From: Streptomyces sp. NBC_01262
Lineage (GTDB): Bacteria > Actinomycetota > Actinomycetes > Streptomycetales > Streptomycetaceae
Reading direction: 5' to 3'
NCBI RefSeq assembly: GCF_036226365.1
Contig: NZ_CP108462.1
Coordinates: forward strand, 3,762,501 to 3,826,500
Length of the DNA: 64,000 bases
Shown here piece after piece: positions 42,706 to 51,769 of this stretch (the first letter of the stretch is position 1; the number at the start of each line of letters is the position of its first letter). Below the pieces are notes generated by a model. The model saw nothing but the letters and a program-made list of their open reading frames with translations. It searched no databases and was not told the DNA's origin. The translations under genes were made by a program, and so were the position numbers.

Positions 42706-43998
42706 TCACACGCCGGGCGCGTCGTCGGTGTCCCGCAGCCGCCGCCACCGCAGCACCAGCGCCGCCGGGACGCCGACGAGCGCCGTCCAGCCCGCCGCTG
42801 CCGCCGCCGTGAGCCAGGCCGAGGGCCCGAAGCCGGCCATCGCGCCGGCGCCGAGCGGCCCTGAGGCGAGCGCGGCCAGCAGCGCCATCGCCAGACCGCA
42901 CAGCACCGCGGCCGAGGCGGCCACGCCGGTCGTGGCCCAGGCGGTGCGGCGGCCGGCGGCCGCGAAGTACCCGAGCACCACCCCGGCGCCCACCGGAAGC
43001 ACCAGCACCGCCCAGCTCAGCGCCGTACCCCGACCTTCCCCCGGCAGTGCGGACAGCAGCGGGAAATCCGGAAGCACGGGATACCCGAAGGCCCCGGCCG
43101 GGCGGACCGCGCTGCCGGCGCCGACGGTGAAGCCTGGGCCCAGGGCGTACGACGCGCCCCACACGGCCGCGTTCGGGATGAGCGCGACCGCGAGCAGCAG
43201 CACCGCCAGCTGTCCGGCCAGGGCCCCGCTGAGCTGCCCGAAGTCCTCCGCCGACGCCCCCGCGTGCCACGCGAGCGAGACGGCCGTGAGCAGCGCCCCG
43301 CCCCCGACGAGCACCGCGACGCCCGCCATGGCCGCCCGCAGGGCGGCCACGGTCTCCTCGCGCGGCAGCACGCCGGGCAGCGGAAGCGCCGGACGCCCCC
43401 GCTCGGCCCAGGCCCCGGCTCCGGCCGCGAGCGCGGCGGACAGCGGGAGGTGCGGCAGCGCGGAGAGCGCGTCGCTGCGCACGGGTCCGTACGAGGTGTA
43501 GAGCACGGCGCAGGCGCCCACCGCCGTGTAGCCGCCGACGAGCCAGCCGAGCAGGGACAGGCCGTCGCGGTCCTCGGCGACCGCGTCGGCGCCCGCCCGG
43601 AAGAGCAGCCACGCGGGGAGCGCGGCCAGCAGCAGGGGGGTGAGGGCGGCGGGGGCGGGCCCCCCGGAGAGCGTCTCGGTCCGCACCAGGCCCACGCCGT
43701 GCCCGAGCAGCCAGACGTCGGCCGCGACATGCAGGGCTCCCTCGATGCCGCCGCTGTCCGGATAGGGCGAGATGATCCACAGGAAGAGCACCAGGACGGC
43801 CGCCGCCCCCAGCCCGAGCCCGGCCGCCGCCACGCCCCCCACGAAGGCCGCCGGTCCGCGCTCGTTCAGGGACAGCCTGGGGCGCAGAGATCGCAGAGAT
43901 CGCAGGGAAGGCAGAGCGCGCAGGGAGGGCAGGGACGGGATGCGGTCGCGCAGATGGCTGCTCACGGCAGCCCATGCTGCCAATAACACCCCTTTCAC
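42706..43998 (-). CDS. perM: PerM/DUF6350-family cell division membrane protein
   Basis: A 430-residue protein with about ten hydrophobic helices and an N-terminal Ser/Leu/Arg repeat (PSLRALPSLRSLRSLRPRL). It resembles the DUF6350/PerM family. In mycobacteria perM lies directly beside purN and purH and is needed for division under stress; the same neighbourhood here supports the name. GTG 43998 has a poor ribosome binding site; the in-frame GTG and TTG four to six codons later are alternatives. Confidence 0.7.
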   Translation of the reverse strand: MKGVLLAAWAAVSSHLRDRIPSLPSLRALPSLRSLRSLRPRLSLNERGPAAFVGGVAAAGLGLGAAAVLVLFLWIISPYPDSGGIEGALHVAADVWLLGHGVGLVRTETLSGGPAPAALTPLLLAALPAWLLFRAGADAVAEDRDGLSLLGWLVGGYTAVGACAVLYTSYGPVRSDALSALPHLPLSAALAAGAGAWAERGRPALPLPGVLPREETVAALRAAMAGVAVLVGGGALLTAVSLAWHAGASAEDFGQLSGALAGQLAVLLLAVALIPNAAVWGASYALGPGFTVGAGSAVRPAGAFGYPVLPDFPLLSALPGEGRGTALSWAVLVLPVGAGVVLGYFAAAGRRTAWATTGVAASAAVLCGLAMALLAALASGPLGAGAMAGFGPSAWLTAAAAAGWTALVGVPAALVLRWRRLRDTDDAPGV

Positions 43999-44042
43999 CC
44001 CGGCAGCATGCGAATGACCGTCGTGTCGCTGAATATGACGCT

Positions 44043-44774
44043 ATGCGGCTTATCGCTTCATCACACACCGAGCCATCGGCCCCCGCATCGGCCTTCGACT
44101 CCCTCCACTCGCACTGCGCCGTCGCCCTTGTCCGCCAGGTCGAACTGCTGACCGGCAGACCCCGGCTCGCCCGCCGTGCCGTACGCCACGCCTTCGGCCT
44201 CGCCTGGCAGCAGTGGCCCGCCGTCGCCGTGGATGCCGACCCCGTGGGCTGGATCCGCGCGGCGGCCTACGACCGCGCCCTCGCCCCCTGGCGGCGCGTG
44301 CTCCCCGGCCGCCGCCCGCGCCGCCGCGTCACCAGCGGCCCCGACGCCGCCCTGCGCACCGCGCTGCTGCGGCTGCCGCCGGCCTCCCGCCGTACCGTCC
44401 TCCTCTACGACGGCCTGGGCCTGGACCTCCCCGAGACCGCCGCCGAGACCGCCGCGAGCACGCCCGCTGCCGCCGCCCGCATCCTGCGGGCCCGCGCCGC
44501 GCTCGGCGAGGACGCGGGTGCCCGGCTGGCCGAACTGCTGCGATTGCCGGACGAAGCCCGCACCGCCGGGCAGCCGCCCGCCTCCGTACGGCGGCGCAGC
44601 GAGCGCCGCGTACGGCGCCAGACGCTCGGCGCGCTGGCGCTGACGGCCGCCGTGGCCGCGGCCGTCGGCACCGCCGCCCTCGTGCCGGAGCCGGCGCACC
44701 GGAGGGCCGCGCCCCCGGCGTCCACGTCCGGGCACGAGCTCTCGAACACGCAGGACGACGAGCCGTTCCGCTGA
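44043..44774 (+). CDS. Degenerate sigma-factor-like protein with C-terminal membrane helix
   Basis: A 243-residue protein. Residues 30-85 (RRAVRHAFGLAWQQWPAVAV, then DPVGWIRAAAYDRALAPW) resemble ECF region 2 without its usual acidic DAEDL-like motif, and residues 100-155 (LRTALLRLPPASRRTVLLYD, then PETAAETAASTPAAAARILR) resemble region 4. A Arg-rich segment and one helix (about 202-220) follow, so the protein looks like a sigma factor tethered to the membrane. Activity as a sigma factor is uncertain. Ribosome binding site is weak. Confidence 0.6.
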   Translation: MRLIASSHTEPSAPASAFDSLHSHCAVALVRQVELLTGRPRLARRAVRHAFGLAWQQWPAVAVDADPVGWIRAAAYDRALAPWRRVLPGRRPRRRVTSGPDAALRTALLRLPPASRRTVLLYDGLGLDLPETAAETAASTPAAAARILRARAALGEDAGARLAELLRLPDEARTAGQPPASVRRRSERRVRRQTLGALALTAAVAAAVGTAALVPEPAHRRAAPPASTSGHELSNTQDDEPFR

Positions 44775-44781
44775 ACGGCGA

Positions 44782-44811
44782 CGGGCCCGCCCCCCGAAGG
44801 GAGCGGGCCCG
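44782..44811. terminator. Hairpin between convergent sigma-like gene and sucD
   Basis: Perfect 9-bp stem CGGGCCCGC / GCGGGCCCG (44782-44790 with 44803-44811) with a 12-nt loop, between the two stop codons. Confidence 0.7.
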
Positions 44812-44830
44812 CTGGCGGTGAGGCGGAAGA

Positions 44831-45715
44831 TCAGCCCTCGAGGATGGCGCGGGCGAGCAGCGCCGTCTCCGACGGGGTCTTGCCGACCTTGACGCCGGCG
44901 GCCTCCAGGGCCTCCTTCTTCGCCTGGGCGGTGCCCGACGAACCGGAGACGATGGCGCCCGCGTGGCCCATGGTCTTGCCCTCGGGGGCGGTGAAGCCCG
45001 CGACGTAGCCGACGACCGGCTTGGTCACGTTCTTGGCGATGTAGTCCGCCGCCCGCTCCTCCGCGTCGCCGCCGATCTCGCCGATCATGACGATCAGGTC
45101 GGTGTCGGGGTCGGCCTCGAAGGCCGCGAGCGCGTCGATGTGGGTGGTGCCGATGACCGGGTCGCCACCGATGCCGACGGCCGAGGAGAAGCCGATGTCA
45201 CGGAGCTCGTACATCATCTGGTAGGTCAGCGTGCCGGACTTCGACACCAGACCGATCCGGCCGGGCTTGGAGATGTCGCCCGGGATGATGCCCGCGTTGG
45301 ACTGGCCGGGGGTGATCAGGCCCGGGCAGTTCGGGCCGACGATCCGGGTCTTGTTGCCCTTGCTGCAGGCGTACGCCCAGAAGGCGGCGGAGTCGTGCAC
45401 CGCGATGCCCTCGGTGATGACGACGGCCAGCGGGATCTCGGCGTCGATGGCCTCGATGACGGCGGCCTTGGCGAAGGCCGGCGGCACGAACAGGACGCTG
45501 ACGTTGGCGCCGGTGGCCTCGATGGCCTCGGCGACCGAGCCGAAGACCGGTACCTCGGTGCCGTCGAAGTCAACGGTGGTGCCCGCCTTGCGCGGGTTCA
45601 CACCGCCGACGATGTTGGTGCCGTCCGCGAGCATGAGCTTGGTGTGCTTCATGCCGGTGGCGCCGGTCATGCCCTGGACGATGACCTTGCTGTCCTTGGT
45701 GAGGAAGATAGCCAT
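44831..45715 (-). CDS. sucD: Succinyl-CoA synthetase alpha subunit
   Basis: A 294-residue subunit. VQGMTGATGMKHTKLMLADG binds CoA, GPNCPGLITPG and the phospho-histidine motif GHAGAIVSGSSGTA are present. With SucC it converts succinyl-CoA to succinate with substrate-level phosphorylation. ATG 45715 lies 21 nt after the sucC stop. Confidence 0.97.
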   Translation of the reverse strand: MAIFLTKDSKVIVQGMTGATGMKHTKLMLADGTNIVGGVNPRKAGTTVDFDGTEVPVFGSVAEAIEATGANVSVLFVPPAFAKAAVIEAIDAEIPLAVVITEGIAVHDSAAFWAYACSKGNKTRIVGPNCPGLITPGQSNAGIIPGDISKPGRIGLVSKSGTLTYQMMYELRDIGFSSAVGIGGDPVIGTTHIDALAAFEADPDTDLIVMIGEIGGDAEERAADYIAKNVTKPVVGYVAGFTAPEGKTMGHAGAIVSGSSGTAQAKKEALEAAGVKVGKTPSETALLARAILEG

Positions 45716-45736
45716 GGTTCTGGAGTCCCTCTTCCC

Positions 45737-46912
45737 TTACTTCGCGGCCGCGAGCTCGGCGGCCTTGTCGGCCGCGCCGTCCATGGTGTCCACGCGCTGC
45801 ACGAGCGGGTGGTTGGCGTCGGAGAGGATCTTGCGACCCAGGTCCGCGTTGTTGCCGTCGAGACGGACGACGAGCGGCTTGGTGACCGCTTCGCCCCTCT
45901 CCTCAAGAAGCGCGAGGGCCTGCACGACGCCGTTGGCGACCTCGTCGCAGGCGGTGATGCCACCGAAGACGTTGACGAACACGGACTTCACATCCGGGTC
46001 GCCGAGGATGATCTCCAGGCCGTTCGCCATCACCTGGGCGGACGCGCCGCCGCCGATGTCGAGGAAGTTGGCCGGCTTCACGCCGCCGTGCGCCTCACCG
46101 GCGTACGCGACGACGTCCAGGGTGCTCATGACGAGACCCGCGCCGTTGCCGATGATGCCGACCTCGCCGTCGAGCTTGACGTAGTTGAGGTTCTTGGCCT
46201 TGGCCGCGGCCTCCAGCGGGTTCGCCGCGGCGTGGTCGACCAGCGCCTCGTGGCCCGGCTGGCGGAACTCGGCGTTCTCGTCCAGGGAGACCTTGCCGTC
46301 GAGCGCGATGACCTTGCCGTCAGCGGTCTTGACCAGCGGGTTCACCTCGACGAGGAGCGCGTCCTCCTCGATGAAGACCTTCCACAGCGTCTTCAGGACC
46401 TCCACGATCTGGTCGTGCAGCTCCGGCGCGAACTTCGCCGCCTGAACGATCTCGCGGGCCTTCGCCTCGGTCACGCCCTCGATGGCGTCCACCGGGATCT
46501 TGGCCAGCGCCTCGGGGTTCTCCTCGGCGACGACCTCGATCTCGACACCGCCCTCGACGGAGGCCATGGCGAGGAAGGTGCGGTTGGTGCGGTCCAGCAG
46601 GAAGGAGACGTAGTACTCCTCCACGATGTCCGCGGTCTGGGCCAGCATCACCTTGTGGACCGTGTGGCCCTTGATGTCCATGCCCAGAATGGCCTCGGCC
46701 TTGACGACCGCGTCATCCGGGTCGGAGGCCAGCTTCACGCCGCCGGCCTTGCCTCGGCCACCGACCTTCACCTGTGCCTTGACGACCGCGCGGCCGCCCA
46801 GGCGCTCTGCCACCTCGCGCGCCGCCTCAGGCGTTTCGATGACTTCACCGGCCAGCACCGGTACACCGTGCTTGGCGAAGAGGTCCCTCGCCTGGTACTC
46901 GAACAGGTCCAC
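45737..46912 (-). CDS. sucC: Succinyl-CoA synthetase beta subunit
   Basis: A 391-residue ATP-grasp subunit. MDLFEYQARDLFAKHGVPV is the typical N-terminus, VVKAQVKVGGRGKAGGVKLA the nucleotide loop, EVNPLVKTADG the metal-binding region, and GGITACDEVANGVVQAL the C-terminal domain. GTG 46912 follows AAGGA by about 9 nt. First gene of sucCD. Confidence 0.97.
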   Translation of the reverse strand: MDLFEYQARDLFAKHGVPVLAGEVIETPEAAREVAERLGGRAVVKAQVKVGGRGKAGGVKLASDPDDAVVKAEAILGMDIKGHTVHKVMLAQTADIVEEYYVSFLLDRTNRTFLAMASVEGGVEIEVVAEENPEALAKIPVDAIEGVTEAKAREIVQAAKFAPELHDQIVEVLKTLWKVFIEEDALLVEVNPLVKTADGKVIALDGKVSLDENAEFRQPGHEALVDHAAANPLEAAAKAKNLNYVKLDGEVGIIGNGAGLVMSTLDVVAYAGEAHGGVKPANFLDIGGGASAQVMANGLEIILGDPDVKSVFVNVFGGITACDEVANGVVQALALLEERGEAVTKPLVVRLDGNNADLGRKILSDANHPLVQRVDTMDGAADKAAELAAAK

Positions 46913-47136
46913 GCGCGTCCGTCCTTGGTTATCGCGGGTTGCTTGTCTGCCTGAGCGTGCCGCCACGGGGTCGTCGCTTGACGTCTTCGTACGAATCCGG
47001 ATCATTCGGCCCGGTCGTACGGGGGCGCACACGTCGTCCGAGCACGCGGCATGTCCGTCTCGCAGGTTATCCCCGTGCGCGGTGCACCGGAAATTCGCAG
47101 CTCGATCGGGGGCGGTGAGAACAGTCACAGAGGGGC
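46913..47136 (-). promoter_or_regulatory. sucCD upstream region
   Basis: 224 bp between the VWA gene end and sucC, both leftward. It must hold the sucC promoter; I cannot choose a -35/-10 pair with confidence. No protein gene is visible. Confidence 0.35.
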
Positions 47137-48270
47137 TCAGGCAGCGGGATCGGGTACCGGCAACGGCCGCTTCTCGATGGCCGCCGCCATGATCTCCGGG
47201 AAAAGATCCGGTGTACAGGCGAAGGCCGGCGCCCCCAGGGCGGCCAGCGCCGCCGCGTGCTCCCGGTCGTAGGACGGCGCGCCCTCGTCGGACAGCGCGA
47301 GCAGCGCCACGAACTGCACGCCGGCCGCCTTCATCGCGGCGACCCGCTTGAGCATCTCGTCGCGTATCCCGCCCTCGTACAGGTCGCTGATGAGGACGAC
47401 GACGGTCTCGGCGGGTCGGGTGATCAGGGACTGGCAGTACGCGAGCGCCCGGTTGATGTCCGTGCCGCCGCCGAGCTGCGTGCCGAACAGGACATCGACC
47501 GGGTCCTCCAGCCGGTCTGTCAGATCCACTACGGAGGTGTCGAAGACCACCAGCTTGGTGTCGATGCTCCGCATCGAGGCCAGCACCGCCCCGAAGACCG
47601 ACGCGTAGACGACGGACGCCGCCATCGACCCGGACTGGTCGATGCACAGCACGACATCCTTCTTCACCGCCTGCGAGGCCCGGCCGTGGCCCACCAGTCG
47701 CTCCGGCACGATCGTCCCGTACTCCGGGAGGTAGTTCTTCAGGTTGGCCCGTATCGTGCGGTCCCAGTCGATGTCCCGGTGCCGGGGGCGGTTCACCCGC
47801 GCCGACCGGTCCAGGGCGCCGCCCAGCGTCGCCCGGGTCCGGGTCGCCAGCTTCTTCTCCAGGTCGTCCACCACCTTGCGGACGACGGCCCGCGCGGTCT
47901 GCCGGGTCGTCTCCGGCATCGCCTTGTGCAGCGACAGCAGCGTCCCCACCAGGTGTACGTCGGCCTCCACCGCCTCCAGCATCTCCGGCTCCAGCAGGAG
48001 CGCGGACAGCCCGAGCCGGTCTATGGCGTCCCGCTGCATCACCTGCACGACGGAGACCGGGAAGTACTCCCGGATGTCCCCCAGCCACCGCGCCACCTGC
48101 GGCGCCGACCCGCCCAGCCCCGCGGTACGCGGCTCACCGCCCTGCCCCCAGTACAGCGCCCCCAGCGTCCGGTCCATGCCGGCGTCCCGCCCCGTCAGCT
48201 CCTGCCCGGTGCCGTCGGCCGGCCCCCCGCCCAGTACGAGCCGCCAGCGCCGCAGTCGTTCGTCAGTCAT
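47137..48270 (-). CDS. VWA-domain protein of the MoxR/DUF5682/SWIM locus
   Basis: A 377-residue protein with a von Willebrand A domain in its second half. DQSGSM (211-216) is the metal-ion-dependent adhesion site, with further Thr and Asp in GGGTDIN and VLISDLYEGG. The N-terminal half is helical. Such proteins pair with MoxR ATPases as metal-chelatase-like or chaperone partners. ATG 48270 follows GAAAGGGG and overlaps the end of the DUF5682 gene by 8 bases. Last gene of a three-gene leftward operon. Confidence 0.85.
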   Translation of the reverse strand: MTDERLRRWRLVLGGGPADGTGQELTGRDAGMDRTLGALYWGQGGEPRTAGLGGSAPQVARWLGDIREYFPVSVVQVMQRDAIDRLGLSALLLEPEMLEAVEADVHLVGTLLSLHKAMPETTRQTARAVVRKVVDDLEKKLATRTRATLGGALDRSARVNRPRHRDIDWDRTIRANLKNYLPEYGTIVPERLVGHGRASQAVKKDVVLCIDQSGSMAASVVYASVFGAVLASMRSIDTKLVVFDTSVVDLTDRLEDPVDVLFGTQLGGGTDINRALAYCQSLITRPAETVVVLISDLYEGGIRDEMLKRVAAMKAAGVQFVALLALSDEGAPSYDREHAAALAALGAPAFACTPDLFPEIMAAAIEKRPLPVPDPAA

Positions 48271-50524
48271 GCCATCCCCTTTCGCCAACCGACCCGTCCA
48301 GCAGCAGCCGGACCGTCGGCAGCACCGCATCGGCCCGCGCCACGTCGAGCCCCGCGCCGAATCCGGCCGCGTCACCGGCCTGCGGGGCCTTCCCGCGCCG
48401 GACCAGCTCCCCCAGCGTCCGCCGCACCCCCTGCTCGAACCCGGCGAACGTGCGCCGCAGCAGCGGCAGCACATCGTCGAAGGCGCTCCCCGGCACCAAC
48501 GACAGCCAGCCGTCCACCAGCCCCAGCAGCCGCTCGTCGTGGACGAGCAGCATCCCGCCGCCGCTCAGGAAGCCCTCGACCCACCCGGCCGCGTCCTGCG
48601 GGGCCGAGCCCGGCGACAGGGCGAGCCCCATCAGCCGCTCGGCCTCCTCCCCCTCGATCCGCCCTCCGTCGACCAGCAGCCGCGTCGCGCTCCCCCGCAG
48701 CACCCCCGGTACGCTCCCGTCCCGCTCGGCGAGCCCCCGCAGGACCGCCGCCCACCGCTCCCCCAGCTCGTCGGCGCCGAGCAGGCCCACGGCCTGGTGC
48801 ACCGCCCGTACATGCCCCTGCATTTCCGCCGCCCCGTCCGCGTCGAGGCTGCCGCAGGCGGGCGGCAGGCCGATACAGACCCGCTCGGCCAGGCCGCGCG
48901 CGACCTCCTCCAGCGCGGCGGAGTCCGTGCCGCGCACATCGCCGTAGCGCACGGCCCGCACCAGGGCCGGCAGCGCCGCCGCGAGGTGTGCGACATCCGC
49001 GTCGAGGGCGGCGCGGTCGGCCAGCACCCGCATGACCGTCGGCAGCGCGTCCGGCAGGTCCGCGAGCAGGCAGCGCTCGGCGAGCCCGGTGACCTCGGCC
49101 AGCCCCGTCGCGCCCACGGCGGCGTCCTCGGCCTTCGCCGTCGCGGCGGAGCGGACCGTGGTGCCCCAGATGCCCGCCTCGGCCACCTGGACCGCCAGCT
49201 CGGGCTCCCAGCTCAGCCGCCAGGTCTCCCGGAAGGTCCCGGTCCCGGAGCGGGACGGTATGAGCTCGCCCCAGCCGATGCCGAGCAGCCGCAGCCGGTG
49301 CAGCAGCCTGCTCCGGCCGGCGTCCGTCTCCTTTCGCAGGTCCAGCTCCACCTCCCTTTCCGCCGCCTCGCTCTTCAGCCGGAGCCGGCGCTGCTCACGG
49401 GCCAGGTCGCGGGCCAGCGGCACGGCGGGCGCGCCGTCCGGCACCCGGCCGAGGACATCGCCGACGACCAGGCGGTCGCGTATGAGGGCCAGCGGTATGT
49501 CGGAGCCGTCGCACATCACCGCCCGTACGGCGTCGGTCGTCTCGCTCAGCCCGGCGAGCGGCCGGCCGCGCATCGCGGCGAGGGTGTCGGCGAGCCGCAC
49601 CGCCTCGATGACGTGTGCGGAGGACACCGGCAGGTCCTCCTCCCGCAGGAGCCCGGCGACCTTGGTCATCCAGCGGGTCACCGGCCGGTCGGGGGCGGTG
49701 AACAGATGCCGGTACCAGCCCGGCGACGCTATCCCCGCCCCGTATCCGCTCGACCTCGACAGCCGCCGGTGCGTCCACGGCACCCAGGTGATCTCGGCCT
49801 TGACCTTGGGCAGCCCCCTGAGCAGCGCCCGGTCGGCGGTGGCCGTGGTCTTCCCGGCCAGTGCCGGGACATGCCACGCCCCGCACACCACGGCCACCCG
49901 GTCGTGCTCGCGGGCGGCCTGCCGTATCCGCAGCCGCATGTGGGCCTCCCGCACCGCGTCCTCCGGGTGGCCGCCGTCCCCGTACGCCTCCCGCAGCGCC
50001 CCCATGGCCTCGCCGAGCGCCTCGAAGGCGCCCAGCGGGTCGCCCTCGGCCCCCCGGTGCTCCACGGCGTCCTCCCACCACCGCTCGGGGTCGTCGAAAC
50101 CGGCGGTCTGCGCGAGCACGGCGAGCGGATCGACCCGGACGTCCTGCTCGGCGCCCTTCTCCTGTGCGCCCTCCTCCTGGGCGTCCTCGCCCTCCCTCAT
50201 CGCCAGCGAGTGCGCGGCCGGGAGGTCGATGAAGCTCACCGGCACCTCCCGGGCGAGCGCCCAGCGGATCGCCGTCCACTCCGGCGAGAACTCCGCGAAC
50301 GGCCAGAATCCGGCCCGCGACGGCTCGTCCACGGCGTGCGCCAGCAGGGCGACCGGCGGCCGCATCCCCTCGTCGGCGGCCAGCCCCACCACCGCGTCCG
50401 CCTCCGGCGGTCCCTCGATCAGCACGATCCCCGGCTCGTACCGGTCCAGGGCCGCGCGCACCGCCCGGGCGGACCCGGGCCCGTGATGCCGCACGCCGAG
50501 AAGAGCGGTGGTCGCGGTGGTCAT
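48263..50524 (-). CDS. DUF5682-family protein
   Basis: A 753-residue protein. The N-terminus TALLGVRHHGPGSARAVRAA with LIEGPPEAD is the family signature and resembles TraB/PrgY- or ChaN-like folds that start with a His-rich loop; a second HDRVAVVCGAWHVPAL segment near residue 215 fits the same fold. The middle and end are helical. Function is unknown, but it is regularly found between MoxR and VWA genes. ATG 50524 follows GGGAGGT and overlaps the MoxR stop by four bases. Confidence 0.8.
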   Translation of the reverse strand: MTTATTALLGVRHHGPGSARAVRAALDRYEPGIVLIEGPPEADAVVGLAADEGMRPPVALLAHAVDEPSRAGFWPFAEFSPEWTAIRWALAREVPVSFIDLPAAHSLAMREGEDAQEEGAQEKGAEQDVRVDPLAVLAQTAGFDDPERWWEDAVEHRGAEGDPLGAFEALGEAMGALREAYGDGGHPEDAVREAHMRLRIRQAAREHDRVAVVCGAWHVPALAGKTTATADRALLRGLPKVKAEITWVPWTHRRLSRSSGYGAGIASPGWYRHLFTAPDRPVTRWMTKVAGLLREEDLPVSSAHVIEAVRLADTLAAMRGRPLAGLSETTDAVRAVMCDGSDIPLALIRDRLVVGDVLGRVPDGAPAVPLARDLAREQRRLRLKSEAAEREVELDLRKETDAGRSRLLHRLRLLGIGWGELIPSRSGTGTFRETWRLSWEPELAVQVAEAGIWGTTVRSAATAKAEDAAVGATGLAEVTGLAERCLLADLPDALPTVMRVLADRAALDADVAHLAAALPALVRAVRYGDVRGTDSAALEEVARGLAERVCIGLPPACGSLDADGAAEMQGHVRAVHQAVGLLGADELGERWAAVLRGLAERDGSVPGVLRGSATRLLVDGGRIEGEEAERLMGLALSPGSAPQDAAGWVEGFLSGGGMLLVHDERLLGLVDGWLSLVPGSAFDDVLPLLRRTFAGFEQGVRRTLGELVRRGKAPQAGDAAGFGAGLDVARADAVLPTVRLLLDGSVGERGWHD

Positions 50525-51612
50525 CGCGACACCTCCCGGCAGGCCCGGTAGAAGTCCTTCCAGCCGTCCCGCTCGCGGACCACCGTCTCCAGGTACTCCT
50601 GCCACACCACCCGGTCCGCCGCCGGATCGCGTATCACCGCGCCCAGCAGGCCGGCCGCGACATCGCCGGCCCGCAGCACTCCGTCGCCGAAGTGCGCGGC
50701 CAGCGCCAGCCCGCTGGTCACCACCGAGATCGCCTCGGCCGTGGAGAGCGTCCCGGAGGGCGACTTGACCTTCGTACGCCCGTCGGCGGTCACTCCGCCG
50801 CGCAGCTCGCGGAAGACCGTGACGACACGGCGGATCTCGTCCGTGCCGTCCGGCAGGGCGGGCAGCTCCAGCGAGCGGCCGAGCTGGCCGACCCGGCGGG
50901 TGACGATGTCGACCTCGTCCTCCACCGACGCGGGCAGCGGCAGCACCACGGTGTTGAAGCGCCGCCGCAGCGCGCTGGACAGGTCGTTGACCCCCCGGTC
51001 GCGGTCATTGGCGGTGGCGATCAGGTTGAAGCCGCGGACGGCCTGCGTCTCGGAGCCCAGCTCCGGTATCGGCAGGGTCTTCTCGGACAGGATCGTGATC
51101 AGCGTGTCCTGCACATCCGCCGGGATGCGGGTCAGCTCCTCCACCCGCGCGATCCGGCCCTCGGCCATCGCCCGCATGACCGGGCCGGGCACCAGCGCGT
51201 CCCGGCTCGGGCCGTTCGTGAGCAGCTGCGCGTAGTTCCAGCCGTAGCGGATGGCCTCCTCCGGCGTGCCTGCGGTGCCCTGGACCAGCAGCGTCGAATC
51301 CCCGCTGACCGCTGCCGCCAGGTGTTCGGACACCCAGGTCTTGGCCGTGCCCGGCACGCCGAGCAGCAGCAGCGCCCGGTCCGTGGCCAGCGTCGTGACG
51401 GCGACCTCGACGATCCGTCGCGGGCCCACGTACTTCGGTGTGATGACCGTGCCGTCCGGGAGCACCCCGCCCAGCAGGTAGGTCGCCACCGCCCACGGCG
51501 ACAGATTCCAGCGGGCGGGACGCGGCCGGTCGTCGGCCGCCGCGAGGGCCTTGAGCTCATGGGCGAACGCGTCCTCGGCATGCGGCCGGAGCGTGGTGTC
51601 GTCGACAGACAT
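50521..51612 (-). CDS. MoxR-family AAA+ ATPase
   Basis: A 363-residue ATPase. Walker A GVPGTAKT (85-92), a Walker B/sensor region (RIARVEELTRIPADVQDTL, LIATANDRDRGV) and the arginine finger region SSALRRRFNTV are present. MoxR ATPases remodel protein complexes together with VWA partners. It is first of the leftward operon and starts 90 nt from a near-consensus damage-type promoter at 51702-51724. GGGGGA about 10 nt upstream is the ribosome binding site. Confidence 0.9.
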   Translation of the reverse strand: MSVDDTTLRPHAEDAFAHELKALAAADDRPRPARWNLSPWAVATYLLGGVLPDGTVITPKYVGPRRIVEVAVTTLATDRALLLLGVPGTAKTWVSEHLAAAVSGDSTLLVQGTAGTPEEAIRYGWNYAQLLTNGPSRDALVPGPVMRAMAEGRIARVEELTRIPADVQDTLITILSEKTLPIPELGSETQAVRGFNLIATANDRDRGVNDLSSALRRRFNTVVLPLPASVEDEVDIVTRRVGQLGRSLELPALPDGTDEIRRVVTVFRELRGGVTADGRTKVKSPSGTLSTAEAISVVTSGLALAAHFGDGVLRAGDVAAGLLGAVIRDPAADRVVWQEYLETVVRERDGWKDFYRACREVSR

Positions 51613-51701
51613 GAGTAGCCGGTCCCCCTTTTTTCACGCACGTCGAATGGAACGGACGGCCCGTCAGCCCCCGTTGTCACCGCGGGCCGTCCGTGGTTCC
51701 A

Positions 51702-51724
51702 ACGATGCATCACAGCACTGACAA
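51702..51724 (-). promoter_or_regulatory. Leftward PafBC-type (RecA-independent damage) promoter, near-consensus
   Basis: On the minus strand: TTGTCAGTG, 8 nt, CATCGT. The known actinobacterial consensus is TTGTCRGTG-N8-TANNNT; only the first base of the -10 differs. It would transcribe the MoxR-DUF5682-VWA operon. Confidence 0.6.
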
Positions 51725-51749
51725 TCGGCCCGGGCCCGATTGTCAGTGC
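51715..51749. repeat. 14-bp inverted repeat in the MoxR/SWIM divergent region
   Basis: Perfect arms GCACTGACAATCGG (51715-51728) and its reverse complement (51736-51749) around a 7-nt GC spacer. Each arm holds the -35 half of one of the two divergent promoters. Confidence 0.85.
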
Positions 51750-51762
51750 CTGCCTCTACCGT
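51740..51762 (+). promoter_or_regulatory. Rightward PafBC-type (RecA-independent damage) promoter, exact consensus
   Basis: TTGTCAGTG (51740-51748), 8 nt, TACCGT (51757-51762): every consensus position of TTGTCRGTG-N8-TANNNT is met. The SWIM gene ATG is 7 nt beyond the -10, so the transcript should be leaderless, which explains the missing ribosome binding site. Confidence 0.75.
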
Positions 51763-51769
51763 CGTTGGC

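Noticed and set aside
44963..46954. A 663-codon open frame opposite sucCD
   Set aside because: Antisense of two fully recognisable housekeeping genes; no ribosome binding site.
47744..50551. A 935-codon open frame on the plus strand opposite the VWA and DUF5682 genes
   Set aside because: Antisense shadow; the minus-strand genes have coupled overlaps, ribosome binding sites and recognisable families.
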